The notes beneath the pieces are model-generated. The model was not told the origin of the DNA, made no database searches, and saw only the letters and a program-made list of their open reading frames with translations. Below, in pieces: positions 33,236 to 43,015 of a DNA stretch of 56,547 nucleotides. A program made the translations under genes and the position numbers. Position 1 is the first letter of the stretch. Each line of letters begins with the position of its first letter. The stretch is from the NCBI GenBank assembly GCA_015231305.1, contig JADGBW010000003.1, positions 18,164 through 74,710 of the forward strand, given 5' to 3'. The stretch comes from Magnetococcales bacterium (GTDB lineage Bacteria; Pseudomonadota; Magnetococcia; Magnetococcales; JADFYX01).

Positions 33236-35347
33236 TTAATTTTCCTCAAGCTCTACAAGTCGTACCATTTTAGCTAGGTCTATAATCAAGGCAACAGAGC
33301 CGTCCCCAAGTATTGTTGCACCAGAGAACTCTTCTGATAATTGAAAGTTTTTCCCCAGGCTTTTTATAACTGTTTGATGCTGACCAATAACATCGTCTGC
33401 CACAAACCCAACTCTGCTTTCATTTACTTGCGATATGATAACCTGTTCAACATCTGGTGGTTTTCCTTCTACTAAAAAACGGTCTCGTAGACGTATATAG
33501 GGGACAACCTCACCACGAACATTTATAACGTGGCGACCATGGGTATTTTTTTTATCTTCTGCTAGAAGTTCAACACACTCTTCAACCGCTGCTAGTGGTA
33601 GAATATATGACTCGTCACCTACTTTTATAAGTAGTCCTTCAATAATTGCAAGAGTTAATGGTAGCTTAAGGGTTATAGTGCTGCCTTTACCAATAGTGCT
33701 AGCAACATCAATAGAGCCGCGCAAATTTTCTATTGAGCGTTGCACAACATCCATTCCAACACCACGACCAGAAACTTTTGTAACTTGTTTTGCCATGGAG
33801 AAGCCAGCACCAAAAATTAGTTGAAATGCCTCTTTATCGCTAAGTTCAGAGTCCATGGAAATTGTGCCATTTTCAATAGCTTTTTGGCGGATTAGGTCTG
33901 GGTTTAAACCTGCACCGTCGTCTTTAATACGTATTAGTACATTAGCACCAGAATGTATAGCAGCTAAGTGAATATTTCCCATGGGGGGTTTACCAATGGC
34001 TATACGTTCTTCAGGGCTTTCTATGCCGTGGTCTACACTATTGCGGATAATGTGAACAAGAGGGTCATTTAGCTGCTCTAATATATTTTTATCAAGCTCT
34101 GTTTCTGCTCCCTCTGTGGTTAGTTCTATCTGTTTTCCTAAATCTTTTGCTAGGTCTCGTACCAAACGTTTAAACTTATTAAAAGTACTGCCAATAGCCA
34201 GCATGCGAATGCTCATAGTGTTATCTCGCAATTCACCTGTAAGGCGTTCTACCTCTTCTGCTAATACTTGTATGTCATGGTTGCCACCTGATAGAGAAAT
34301 TTGGTTTAGCCTTGCTTGTACAGTCACAAGTTCACCGACTAAATCCACTAAGTTATCTAGTTTTTCTGCTGGTACACGTACTGTATTTGAAGACTCTTTT
34401 CGCTTTTTTTGTTCCAGTTTTTCTTTTACCGCTTTTTGTTCTTCAAGTGCTGCTTTTACGTGAGTAGAAGATACAGCACCAGCTTCAACAAGCCTGTCAC
34501 CAAGTGGTTTAACAGCATTTTCTACAGTGTCTTTAGATACGTCACCACGTTGTACCAGGATATCACCAAGTTTTTGGGGTTCAGCTGCAACACTATTTTC
34601 TCGGTCTAAAAGACGGATATTTACATCACAATCATCAGTTACAAAAATAAAAATATCTTCAATGGCATTCTCTCCCTCAATAGTGGTAAGGAAGATTTCC
34701 CACGATGTGTAACACTGTTCTGGGTTTATCTCAGCGAGACTTGGTAGGTTATCGTTATGGGCAATTATATTGGTTTCACCAAGTTCTCTTACTTCTCCAA
34801 GTAACAGCAGAGGGTTGGTTCCGTTGGCAAATATATCTAGTGTGGGTTTAAAACGAATACGAAACAGTTGAGGTTCTATGTTATCTTTGTTTGCTGTTAT
34901 ATCTAAATCTGTTTTTTCTGCCCTTTGCCATCTAGGGGGTGACTGTTTTGTTTCTTCCTCACTTTCTTTGGCTTCTAAATCTTTTAAAGCATTTATTATC
35001 CGCTTGGCTTCAGCCTCATCGGCTACACCTATTCCCGCAGCAACATTTAATAAGGCACGTATATGGTCACGAGCTGCTAATGTTAAATCTATAAGAGCTT
35101 TTGTTACAGGTAGAGTGCCGTTGCGGGCCATGTCAAAGATGGTTTCCACCTCATGGGTGAACTTAGACACATCATCAAAGCCAAACATGGCCCCAGAGCC
35201 TTTGATGGTGTGCATGGCACGAAACACCCTGCCAATTAGCTCCTGGTCAGTTGGGTTTGTTTCTAACTCCAGAAGGGAGTCCTCCAGTTCGCTTAGTAGT
35301 TCATGTGCCTCTTCTGTAAAGGCGCTTGTGTCGATCTCTATAGCCAC
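33236..35347 (-). CDS. cheA: CheA, chemotaxis histidine kinase
   Basis: A 703-residue class II histidine kinase. P1 Hpt domain with HTIKG (His46), a middle region of about 200 residues in place of a classical P2 (including a WEI-x-L-type CheA-associated domain), a Lys/Glu-rich linker (about 275-320), dimerisation domain near 325-390, ATPase with HIIRNSVDHGIE, DDGAGL and GRGVGMDVV, and a C-terminal CheW-like P5. It phosphorylates CheY and CheB. It starts at GTG with AAGGAT eight bases before it. It is central in the minus-strand cluster. Confidence 0.96.
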   Translation of the reverse strand: MAIEIDTSAFTEEAHELLSELEDSLLELETNPTDQELIGRVFRAMHTIKGSGAMFGFDDVSKFTHEVETIFDMARNGTLPVTKALIDLTLAARDHIRALLNVAAGIGVADEAEAKRIINALKDLEAKESEEETKQSPPRWQRAEKTDLDITANKDNIEPQLFRIRFKPTLDIFANGTNPLLLLGEVRELGETNIIAHNDNLPSLAEINPEQCYTSWEIFLTTIEGENAIEDIFIFVTDDCDVNIRLLDRENSVAAEPQKLGDILVQRGDVSKDTVENAVKPLGDRLVEAGAVSSTHVKAALEEQKAVKEKLEQKKRKESSNTVRVPAEKLDNLVDLVGELVTVQARLNQISLSGGNHDIQVLAEEVERLTGELRDNTMSIRMLAIGSTFNKFKRLVRDLAKDLGKQIELTTEGAETELDKNILEQLNDPLVHIIRNSVDHGIESPEERIAIGKPPMGNIHLAAIHSGANVLIRIKDDGAGLNPDLIRQKAIENGTISMDSELSDKEAFQLIFGAGFSMAKQVTKVSGRGVGMDVVQRSIENLRGSIDVASTIGKGSTITLKLPLTLAIIEGLLIKVGDESYILPLAAVEECVELLAEDKKNTHGRHVINVRGEVVPYIRLRDRFLVEGKPPDVEQVIISQVNESRVGFVADDVIGQHQTVIKSLGKNFQLSEEFSGATILGDGSVALIIDLAKMVRLVELEEN

Positions 35348-35395
35348 AACTGGTTATCCTTAAGCATCAGAATTTTTTCTCATTTTTTACAAGCT

Positions 35396-35761
35396 CTAAC
35401 CTAACACTTTTTTGATAACGTTAAGCAACTGTGGTGGTTTAAAAGGTTTAACAATCCACCCAGTTGCACCTGCTTTTTTTCCCTCTATTTTACGATTACC
35501 CTGGGACTCTGTTGTTAACATAATAATTGGTATAAATTTGTATTGAGGCAGCTCTCTTAGCTTTGCAATTAAGGTTATACCGTCCATGTTTGGCATGTTT
35601 AAATCGGTAATTACCATATCAACTTGCGATGCTTTTAATTTGGTTAAGGCATCTTCTCCATCAACACCTTGCACTACTTCATAGCCGGCTCCTTTGAGAG
35701 TCAGAAATACCATCTGTCTAACACTTGAAGAATCATCAACGGTCATGATTTTTTTAGACAT
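35396..35761 (-). CDS. cheY: CheY response regulator
   Basis: Single receiver domain of 121 residues with acidic pocket Asp9/Asp10, phosphorylation site Asp53 (ITDLNMP), switch Thr in MLTTES and Lys in VKPF. It fits CheY proteins of the kind that act on the flagellar motor or as a phosphate sink. The start ATG shares its A with the stop of the STAS gene (TAATG) and AAGGAG lies upstream, so the two are translationally coupled. Confidence 0.94.
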   Translation of the reverse strand: MSKKIMTVDDSSSVRQMVFLTLKGAGYEVVQGVDGEDALTKLKASQVDMVITDLNMPNMDGITLIAKLRELPQYKFIPIIMLTTESQGNRKIEGKKAGATGWIVKPFKPPQLLNVIKKVLG

Positions 35762-36099
35762 TAATTGCTCTCCTTAGTCCATAGTCCGCTCATGTCATCA
35801 TCACCCATACAGCTAGTGTAGCCAGCCTCCAAAATAGTCTCTTTTACAATAGCAGGAATTGTTCCTGCAATTACCAGGTTTTTGTTACTCTCATTTATAG
35901 CTCTGTGGGTTGCACATAGTAGTTGTACTGTTGATAAATCCATTCTTTCGACCTTTGCAAAGTCTATTACCAAAGTTTCGCTACTATTTAACCCATCAAG
36001 TAGTGCTTCCTTTAGGGTTGCTGCATTCTGGACACTCAAATCACCAGATAATTTCATGGTTCCAGTTGAGTTTAATTTATCAATAGAAAAATCAATCAT
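35761..36099 (-). CDS. STAS-domain protein of the chemosensory cluster
   Basis: Predicted soluble 112-residue STAS domain, like anti-sigma factor antagonists and the MlaB class. The segment LVIDFAKVERMDLSTVQLL carries the site where the phosphorylated Ser or Thr lies in the SpoIIAA family (here Ser in MDLST). STAS proteins beside cheY and cheA occur in several proteobacterial chemosensory operons; what they regulate is unsettled. No partner kinase or PP2C phosphatase is adjacent. AGGAAA precedes the ATG. Confidence 0.85.
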   Translation of the reverse strand: MIDFSIDKLNSTGTMKLSGDLSVQNAATLKEALLDGLNSSETLVIDFAKVERMDLSTVQLLCATHRAINESNKNLVIAGTIPAIVKETILEAGYTSCMGDDDMSGLWTKESN

Positions 36100-36162
36100 C
36101 TATTTTTCCTAATTTTTAACGTAATTTTGTTACAAATTTTTTAGATAGTAAGTTGGCATTTG

Positions 36163-39087
36163 TTAAAATTTTTCAAACTCATCATCTGAAATTTCATGAC
36201 TACCCATTACCAAGTTGGCTCCTGTTGTTTGGTTATGCGAAGGAAGTGCTTGCCACTGTTCTGGGGCTTTTTTTATTTTTCGTGAAATTTGTGCAGACTC
36301 TTTTCTAGTTGATCTATGGATATGCTCTTCATGTTCTGCACTGGTTTTAAAAAAACCAATGGAAGATTCCAGGATTTCAGACTGCGCCGATAGCTCTTGT
36401 GAAGTTGCTGCCATCTCCTCAGATGCTCCAGCATTTTGTTGGATCACTTGATCTAGCTGTTGAATAGCAACATTTATCTGTCTTGCGCCTTGGCTCTGTT
36501 CGTTGCTAGAAGCGGAAATTTCTTGTACTAGCTCTGCTGTTTTTTTGATGTCTGGCACAAGTTTTGTCAACATATAACCAGCCCTTTCAGCAATCTCTAC
36601 ACTAGAGGCCGATAGTCCGCCAATTTCACCCGCAGCCATCTGGCTTCTCTCTGCTAGTTTGCGAACCTCTGCTGCAACAACAGCAAAGCCTTTACCGTGT
36701 TCTCCTGCTCGTGCAGCTTCAATTGCAGCATTTAGTGCCAATAGGTTTGTTTGCCTGGATATCTCTTCGATTATGGATATTTTGTCAGCTATTTGTTTCA
36801 TAGCCACAACTGCTTTGTTTACTGCAACACCGCTCTCTTCAGCGTCCCTTGCAGCAGTAGATGCTATTGTTTCGGTTGTTGTTGCATTTTCGGTGTTTTG
36901 TTGAATGCCAGATGCCATCTCTTCCATGGCTGAAGATGTCTCTTCAATTGAAGCAGCTTGTTGAGTTGCTCCTTGAGACATGTTTTGAGCAGAATCTGAT
37001 AGCTCTTGGCTTCCAGCAGCTACTTGTTGTGATGCAACATTTACTTCACCAACTACAGAACTTAGTTTTTCTACCATATTGCGAAGAGCACTTGCCAATT
37101 GTCCTAGTTCATCTTTTTGTTCAACTTCTATGGATGCGGTCAGATCTCCTTCAGATACCTTTTTAGCAAAAGCTACTCCCCTTGTTAGTGGGTTGGCAAT
37201 AGCGTGAGCTACTATCATTGCTACACCAACAACGATAATCCCAAGTATTATACCAGCTATAATAATGGTCCATACCAACTTGCTTATTGGTTTTTTTACT
37301 TCATCTATATCAACTTCTGCCATTATTGCCCAGGTAATATCTTCTATGTAGATAGGCGCGTAAGACGATAAAATAACCTGCCCGTTACTGTCGGTAAAAA
37401 CTTCAGCGTTTGTTTCTCCACTAAGGGCTTTTAAGGCTCCTTTGGTTTTTATGCTACCCTTGTTTGGGTTGGCAAATGAGTAACTAACAGAGCGGTCGTC
37501 TGGGTGAAGAACAGAATCAGAGCGCATTAGTTTATCTGCTCCAATTAGATATGTTTCACCAGTTTCTCCCATACCTTCACGTTGTTGCATTATACGATTT
37601 ATGGAGTCCAGAGAGAGCTGAAGTACAACAATAACATCTACCTTACCATCATTAATAACAGGTTGAGCAATAAAAGCTGACGGCTCGTTGTTGCTCGGTC
37701 CGTATGGAGCAAAGTCAGCCATGGCATATATTTGCTTAGAAAGTACTTTGCGTATCAAAAGGCCCAGGTTTGAGCTAGAATATTTACCAGTTAAAATATT
37801 GGTCTTATAGTCTGACTCTTTTGTGGCACTATAAAAAATATAACCGTCAGGGTTTATGAGAAAGAGATCGTAATATCCGTACATCTCCTGATATTTTTTA
37901 AAAAACTCTCCACCGTTATTGTCTATAGGGCTGAATGCTTCTGCTACATCAATTTCTGCCAGCATTGCCCAACGAACCCCAAGAAAATTAACCGGTGCAT
38001 AGGCAGAAAGTACAGGGTCGTTATTATAGTCTAAAATAACTTTTGCCCCGGTTTCACCTGCAAGGGCAAGGCGTACACCTTTGGTATCAACTTTGCCTTT
38101 CTCTTTGTTGGAAAAACTATTGGCAATAGTGTGATATTTTGACTTTAAAAAAGAGTCAGAACGCATTAATTTGTCTGTACCAATTAGATAGGTATCTCCT
38201 GTCTTACCCATACCAGTGCGCTCACCCATTATGGCATTAATTCTATTTAGAGGCACGCCAAAGATAAGCATACCGTGACTGTTGCCTTTATGGTCAAATA
38301 TTGGGGACGCAATAAAACTAGCTGGCTCGTTATTTCTTGGGGTATAAGGTGAAATATCGCTGAAAGCTACATAACCTTTACGAAAATTTTGTTTAACCAT
38401 ACGATATACTTTTCCCAAATCAGTTTCCCGCCATTGTCCTGAGTTTAGGTTTGTAGCAAAGTCAAGTTGTTTTTTAGTTGAATAGACAATATTACCAGCA
38501 TGATCAACAAGGTAGAGGTCAGCATAATCGCTGTTTTCCATAACATTACGTAGCCATGGGTGGTATTTGGCGTGGGCTTTGTTATAGATATTTTTTTGTT
38601 TGCTGGCATCTAAAAGGTGCTTTTTACCAGGTGGGTTGGGGTTTTGTGATATATACATGGTTGTTAAGTTGTTTGTAACGTTTACACCCTGTTTATCCCA
38701 GCCTGCTTCAAACTCAGTTAATCCATCAATCATCATGTGGTTTTCTGATAGAAGTTGCACATCATCTTTAATGGATTTAAGGTAACCATCTAATTGTTTA
38801 TGTTTAATGGACCTAATAGCAGTAAGCTTCTCTAACGCTTCATGACGCAGGGTTTTTACCGTCTCCATCAACACCCCCATATCACCCTTTCGTTCGCTGA
38901 AAAAGGCTTCTATCTGCGATTTTTTTACCATTCGCATTGATTTAAGTTCGTTAAAACTTGCATCCATAAGAGCATTGGATGACTCATTGCTGCTAAACCA
39001 GCCAACAGCAGCTAAAGGGAGAAGGCCAACTAATAAAAACAACCCTATTAGTTTAGGTCGCATATGCACATTTTTTAAACTAAGCAT
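36163..39087 (-). CDS. methyl-accepting chemotaxis protein with two Cache-type sensor units
   Basis: Transmembrane chemoreceptor of 974 residues. TM1 about 11-31, a coiled-coil region to about 150, two similar periplasmic sensor units (about 186-395 and 402-600), TM2 about 605-628, HAMP, then a signalling domain with the hairpin tip [25 protein letters not shown] near residue 780, written here in part. Both sensor units repeat YxDLxLxxxxGxIxYS, APYxPxNNEP, [20 protein letters not shown] and VxWAxxAEID. The C-terminus EFEKF fits the pattern x-[HFYW]-x-x-[HFYW] of CheR/CheB-tethering pentapeptides. AGGAT precedes the ATG. Confidence 0.95.
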   Translation of the reverse strand: MLSLKNVHMRPKLIGLFLLVGLLPLAAVGWFSSNESSNALMDASFNELKSMRMVKKSQIEAFFSERKGDMGVLMETVKTLRHEALEKLTAIRSIKHKQLDGYLKSIKDDVQLLSENHMMIDGLTEFEAGWDKQGVNVTNNLTTMYISQNPNPPGKKHLLDASKQKNIYNKAHAKYHPWLRNVMENSDYADLYLVDHAGNIVYSTKKQLDFATNLNSGQWRETDLGKVYRMVKQNFRKGYVAFSDISPYTPRNNEPASFIASPIFDHKGNSHGMLIFGVPLNRINAIMGERTGMGKTGDTYLIGTDKLMRSDSFLKSKYHTIANSFSNKEKGKVDTKGVRLALAGETGAKVILDYNNDPVLSAYAPVNFLGVRWAMLAEIDVAEAFSPIDNNGGEFFKKYQEMYGYYDLFLINPDGYIFYSATKESDYKTNILTGKYSSSNLGLLIRKVLSKQIYAMADFAPYGPSNNEPSAFIAQPVINDGKVDVIVVLQLSLDSINRIMQQREGMGETGETYLIGADKLMRSDSVLHPDDRSVSYSFANPNKGSIKTKGALKALSGETNAEVFTDSNGQVILSSYAPIYIEDITWAIMAEVDIDEVKKPISKLVWTIIIAGIILGIIVVGVAMIVAHAIANPLTRGVAFAKKVSEGDLTASIEVEQKDELGQLASALRNMVEKLSSVVGEVNVASQQVAAGSQELSDSAQNMSQGATQQAASIEETSSAMEEMASGIQQNTENATTTETIASTAARDAEESGVAVNKAVVAMKQIADKISIIEEISRQTNLLALNAAIEAARAGEHGKGFAVVAAEVRKLAERSQMAAGEIGGLSASSVEIAERAGYMLTKLVPDIKKTAELVQEISASSNEQSQGARQINVAIQQLDQVIQQNAGASEEMAATSQELSAQSEILESSIGFFKTSAEHEEHIHRSTRKESAQISRKIKKAPEQWQALPSHNQTTGANLVMGSHEISDDEFEKF

Positions 39088-39124
39088 GGTCTATCCTATA
39101 ATCTCAGATTAATGCTATAAAAAC

Positions 39125-39694
39125 TTATTGTTGCTCATAAAAATTTTGTAAATGTTGATTGCTAGATTCATGGCTAAGTGTAGAATCATGGCTGCTTATA
39201 TTTGCTTCTATACTATTTATTTCAGAAATTATTTTTTCTATGTCAAGAATCTGAACAGTTTCACTATTTTCATCAAAGGTAATGGCTGTAAGGTATCCAG
39301 AGTTTTTAATGGTTTCACTAGGAGGTTTAATATCTTCTGAATTAACATTTAGCAGTCTATTAGGGCGAGATACCAAAATACCCTGAATGGTGTTGCTGTA
39401 TTCACAAACTATTACGTAGCTAATATTATTTTTATAATCTATAGGGGCCATATCAAGTCCAGATGAAATATCGATAACAGTTAACGATGTATCTCTAAAC
39501 CTAATAATTCCAACTACAGCAGGATTTGTCTTAGGTACAATTGTAATCTCTTTTGGAGTTTCTATTACTTCAATAATTTTAAATACGTTTATCCCGTATT
39601 GCTGGGAGTCAGATAGATAAAAAGTTAGCATTTCCATGTTTTTTGAAAATGCTTCATTTGCTCTATGTTCAACATCAGCAGTTTCATTGTTCAT
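39125..39694 (-). CDS. second CheW-type (CheV-like) coupling protein
   Basis: A 189-residue protein with a single CheW domain about 20-165, including LTFYLSDSQQYGINVFKIIEV, VGIIRFRDTSLTVIDIS and ILVSRPNRLL segments. These resemble the CheW part of CheV, but no receiver domain follows; the last 25 residues are polar. It sits between the MCP and cheR. It may give a second receptor-coupling route. AAGAGAAG precedes the ATG. Confidence 0.88.
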   Translation of the reverse strand: MNNETADVEHRANEAFSKNMEMLTFYLSDSQQYGINVFKIIEVIETPKEITIVPKTNPAVVGIIRFRDTSLTVIDISSGLDMAPIDYKNNISYVIVCEYSNTIQGILVSRPNRLLNVNSEDIKPPSETIKNSGYLTAITFDENSETVQILDIEKIISEINSIEANISSHDSTLSHESSNQHLQNFYEQQ

Positions 39695-39853
39695 AGAGCT
39701 TCTCTTCTTGAAGAGTTAACATTGTTAATCAAAGGCTAAATAAAGGTAACTTATCTCACAAGAATATACACGAAATGTTCTTAGAAAGTCATTAAAAAAA
39801 GTCATATTTCAAAGGTGTTGAGCTTAAACACTATTAATAGATAAAAGAGTAGG

Positions 39854-40747
39854 CTAGGTTTTTTCAGGCATATGATAGATAGTGGGAGTTATCTTTTGGA
39901 AAGGAGTGTTTATATTGTCTAATGTTTCAGAGTTACCTATAAACAAAAAACCACCAGGATTAATGTGATTGTAGAATTTATTGATAATTTGTTCTTTGGT
40001 GGAGTTGTCAAAATAGTGGATTACATTTCGGCAGAAAATAACATCAAAAGCTTCTCGTAAACCAAACTTTTCATCCATAAGGTTTAGTTGACGAAAGCTA
40101 ACCATTGATCGTAAGTCTGGGTCAATGCGGACAATATTTTTACGTGAATCTTTGCTTTTTAAAAGATATTTTTTTTTGATTTGCAATGGTAGCTCTTCTA
40201 CCTTCTGCATTTTGTATACAGCATTTTGTGCTTTTCTTAGGGCTTTGTTTGATATATCTGTGGCAAGAATTTTTGCTTTAAAGTTTATCCCCGGTATATG
40301 TTCACTAAACTCTTTAAGCACCATGGTCAATGTGTAAGGCTCTTCACCTGATGAGCAGCCTGCGCTCCACAACATAAGCGGGCGACCAACCCCTGCACCG
40401 TTATTTTGCACTAGTTTTGGTAATACTTTACGAGCAAGGTATTCGAAGTGTTCTGGCTCATGAAAAAAACCAGTTTTATTGGTGGTAACAACATCTATAA
40501 AGTGGGTTAGCTCATCGTCACGGATGTTAGGGTCTAGCACTCGGTCAATATAATCTTTAAAGGATGGAATACCTAGAGTTTCTATGCGGTTATTTAACCA
40601 CTCTGGCAACATAGTTTTTTTAGATTTTGGTATGCGAATACCGAAATTGTTGTAGATAAAAATACTTAGACGTTCAAAATCGTTGTCCGAAAACGTATTG
40701 TTTCTCACCTGTTTTTGGAAAGGATTTTTCATCTGCAAAAAGTCCAT
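39854..40747 (-). CDS. cheR: CheR, chemoreceptor methyltransferase (copy 1)
   Basis: SAM-dependent glutamate methyltransferase of 297 residues. It has the CheR N-terminal helical domain (about 20-90), THFIDVVTTNKTGFFHEPEHF, the motif I region WSAGCSSGEEPYTL, LATDISNKAL, and FDVIFCRNVIHYF near the end. It methylates the MCP encoded downstream. A basic 15-residue N-terminal extension precedes the fold. First gene of the minus-strand chemosensory run, divergent from the kinase-like gene. Confidence 0.95.
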   Translation of the reverse strand: MDFLQMKNPFQKQVRNNTFSDNDFERLSIFIYNNFGIRIPKSKKTMLPEWLNNRIETLGIPSFKDYIDRVLDPNIRDDELTHFIDVVTTNKTGFFHEPEHFEYLARKVLPKLVQNNGAGVGRPLMLWSAGCSSGEEPYTLTMVLKEFSEHIPGINFKAKILATDISNKALRKAQNAVYKMQKVEELPLQIKKKYLLKSKDSRKNIVRIDPDLRSMVSFRQLNLMDEKFGLREAFDVIFCRNVIHYFDNSTKEQIINKFYNHINPGGFLFIGNSETLDNINTPFQKITPTIYHMPEKT

Positions 40748-40808
40748 CTTTAATCTTTAAATGTTAGCTTTCGATAAACGAGGGGTAAAATAACATATAT
40801 GAGTTAGA

Positions 40809-40836
40809 TTGAACACCCTGAAAAACTTGTGATAAT
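40809..40836 (+). promoter_or_regulatory. candidate sigma-70 promoter in the divergent che region
   Basis: TTGAAC (40809-40814), 16 bases, GATAAT (40831-40836), about 100 bases before the kinase-like gene. Good hexamers with slightly short spacing; not tested. Confidence 0.4.
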
Positions 40837-40934
40837 GAAATATTATTGTGTATGGTTTTAAAAAAAAAGGGTATTCTCAAGTTAAAGGGTGCAAGCTTGT
40901 TGGATGTTTTAGTGTAGTTACAAGGAGATTAAAT

Positions 40935-41825
40935 ATGAGTGAGTTAAGTGATGATGCTTTAATTGCTGAACTGAAATCACGGTTTGACACTACAAAGCAG
41001 GCACTAGAAGAAGTTAAAATTATTACCAAAAAGCTTGAAGAGATGAACCGTAAACTACGAGCTTCCGAACAGATTAAAAGTACTTTTATATCATTGGTAA
41101 AAAATGAAATAAACAATCCTCTTACTTCTATTTTAGGGCTATCAGAACAACTAAGGCTGGGAGAACATCCACAAGAAACAGTTGTTTCAATTGCTGACAT
41201 GATTCATCAGGAATCATTTACCCTAGATTTTCAACTTCGTAATATTTTTATAACAGCAGAATTAGAATCTGGTGAAGCTGATATTCAGATATCTTCAGTT
41301 GATGTTACTGCTCTAATTAATGATGTTATAGACTCTTTTTCTCATCTTCTTAAAGAAAAATTAATTAAACACCGTGTTGAAACTCCAGGCAGAATTATTT
41401 TTAATACTGACTCGTCCCATTTAAATATAATTGTTGCAAATCTTCTTGCAAACGCAATTAAATTTAATTTAGATGGCGGTGATATTATTGTCAAAGCTAG
41501 TGTAGCAAATGATACTCTTAATTTAAGTGTAGAAGATTCTGGCATAGGTATAGATAAAACGAGGGTTGGTCGTCTTTTTGACCGTTTTTATCAGTCTGAT
41601 GCCGGAATTATGAAACGCCATAAAGGCCATGGTTTAGGATTGGCAATAATTAAAGCTCTTATAGAATCTATGGAGGGAACCATAAATGCAGAAACCCTTA
41701 AGAGTGGAGGTTCTATTTTTTCTATCAGTTTACCGCAAAAACAAATTGATGCCGAAACTGCAAGTTTTGAGGTAGAGGGTGGAGTGCTGCTTTTTGATGA
41801 TGATGAAACCGTTGAAGAGTTTTGA
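40935..41825 (+). CDS. histidine kinase-like protein lacking the phospho-accepting His
   Basis: Soluble 296-residue protein: coiled coil about 10-45, HisKA-like helix pair, HATPase domain. The usual S-H-E-[IL]-R-x-P-L reads K-N-E-I-N-N-P-L, so the phosphate-accepting His is Asn. The ATP-binding parts look intact: NLLANAIKFN, DSGIGI, GHGLGLAII. It may therefore bind ATP and work as a scaffold or pseudokinase, or phosphorylate nothing by the usual route. The start ATG 40935 follows AAGGAG by 7 bases; an upstream in-frame start lacks one. It ends 3 bases before cheD. The acidic last 30 residues are unusual. Confidence 0.87.
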   Translation: MSELSDDALIAELKSRFDTTKQALEEVKIITKKLEEMNRKLRASEQIKSTFISLVKNEINNPLTSILGLSEQLRLGEHPQETVVSIADMIHQESFTLDFQLRNIFITAELESGEADIQISSVDVTALINDVIDSFSHLLKEKLIKHRVETPGRIIFNTDSSHLNIIVANLLANAIKFNLDGGDIIVKASVANDTLNLSVEDSGIGIDKTRVGRLFDRFYQSDAGIMKRHKGHGLGLAIIKALIESMEGTINAETLKSGGSIFSISLPQKQIDAETASFEVEGGVLLFDDDETVEEF

Positions 41826-41828
41826 TTA

Positions 41829-42305
41829 ATGGCTGACTCCAAAAAATTAAAGCAACATTTTTTGTTGCCAGGAGCACTTTTTGTCAAGGACGAAGATTAT
41901 GCTATCACCACAGTTTTAGGCTCTTGTATAGCAATATGTATTTGGGATAAAACTCTATTAAAAGGTGGTATTAACCACTATAAATTACCTCTTTGGAATG
42001 GAGAAGGCATACCTACCCCAAAATATGGCAATATCGCAATAAATATATTAATAGAAAAAATGTTTGATATGGGGTGCAAAAGGTCAAACCTTACTGCAAA
42101 AGTGTTTGGCGGTGGTGCAGTTTTAAAAGGAACAAAGGGAGTAATGAATGTTGGAAAACGCAACATTGATGTTGCTTGGGATATGTTAAATATTGAAAAA
42201 ATTCCCGTTATTGCCTCTAGTGTTGGCGGAGAAAATAGTCGTAAAATAATTTTTTCTACAAATGATGGCTCGGTATTGATGAAAAAATCACATAGTGTGT
42301 TATAG
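41829..42305 (+). CDS. cheD: CheD, chemoreceptor glutamine deamidase
   Basis: A 158-residue CheD with the catalytic Cys33 in TVLGSCIA and His50 in GGINHYKLP, plus the AKVFGGGAVL and GKRNIDV segments of the family. It deamidates glutamines in the MCP and can interact with CheC-type phosphatases. It is separated from the kinase-like gene by 3 bases, implying coupling, and lies on the strand opposite the rest of the cluster. Confidence 0.94.
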   Translation: MADSKKLKQHFLLPGALFVKDEDYAITTVLGSCIAICIWDKTLLKGGINHYKLPLWNGEGIPTPKYGNIAINILIEKMFDMGCKRSNLTAKVFGGGAVLKGTKGVMNVGKRNIDVAWDMLNIEKIPVIASSVGGENSRKIIFSTNDGSVLMKKSHSVL

Positions 42306-42347
42306 AAAATATATTTTAAAAAAATTAAGACAAATAAAGGTGAATAT

Positions 42348-42929
42348 ATGAGTGACAGTTGGGATGACTATGCTGAAAATTGGGATGGTGATGAGCGTGT
42401 TATTTTTTATTCACAAAAAGCTTATGATACTCTGTGTGAAGTAACTAATCTATCTTCATTAAATGTATTAGACTTTGGTTGTGGCACTGGTCTGTTAAGT
42501 GAAAAAATTGCCCAACATGCAAAGCAAGTTGTTGCTTTGGATGCTTCACCTAAAATGGTTGAAGTTTTAACTCAAAAAAAGCTACCAAATGTTTTAACAA
42601 TTGCCGAGCTTTTAACAGAAACATTAATAAGCAAAAATAGTCTATTTAAAAATAAGTTCGATCTTATAGTTGCATCTTCTGTGTGTGGTTTTTTGCCAGA
42701 CTATGAGGCAACTATTCCTCTGCTTAAACAGCTTCTTTTGCCGGATGGTGTTTTTGTGCAGTGGGATTGGCTATCAACTGATGATGGTGACGATTCAGGG
42801 CTGACCCAAAAGAGGGTTGTTGCTGCTTTAAAAAACACAGGCTTTATCTCGGTATCATTTACGCAGCCCTTTAGTATCTCTTCAACTGATGGGGATATGC
42901 CTGTGTTTATGGCGGTTGGTAAAGCCTAG
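42348..42929 (+). CDS. class I SAM-dependent methyltransferase
   Basis: A 193-residue cytoplasmic methyltransferase with motif I VLDFGCGTGLLSEKIA, motif II ending ALDAS and a later FDLIVASSVCGFL segment, the Methyltransf_11/12 pattern. The N-terminal SWDDYAENWD resembles small-molecule methyltransferases, but the substrate cannot be read. It is downstream of cheD (42-base gap), GGTG precedes the ATG. Whether it belongs to the chemosensory system is unknown. Confidence 0.85.
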   Translation: MSDSWDDYAENWDGDERVIFYSQKAYDTLCEVTNLSSLNVLDFGCGTGLLSEKIAQHAKQVVALDASPKMVEVLTQKKLPNVLTIAELLTETLISKNSLFKNKFDLIVASSVCGFLPDYEATIPLLKQLLLPDGVFVQWDWLSTDDGDDSGLTQKRVVAALKNTGFISVSFTQPFSISSTDGDMPVFMAVGKA

Positions 42930-43015
42930 GTTTTTTAGGATATTTTTAATTTAAACAATTTAGTTTAGGTGTATAAAATAAAATAGCGAACAATGCCTAT
43001 AAAAGGTTGTAAATA

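Noticed and set aside
33236-35347. Long open frames antisense to cheA and nosZ
   Set aside because: They are shadows of real coding frames: no ribosome sites, low-complexity Ser/Phe-rich translations, no family motifs.
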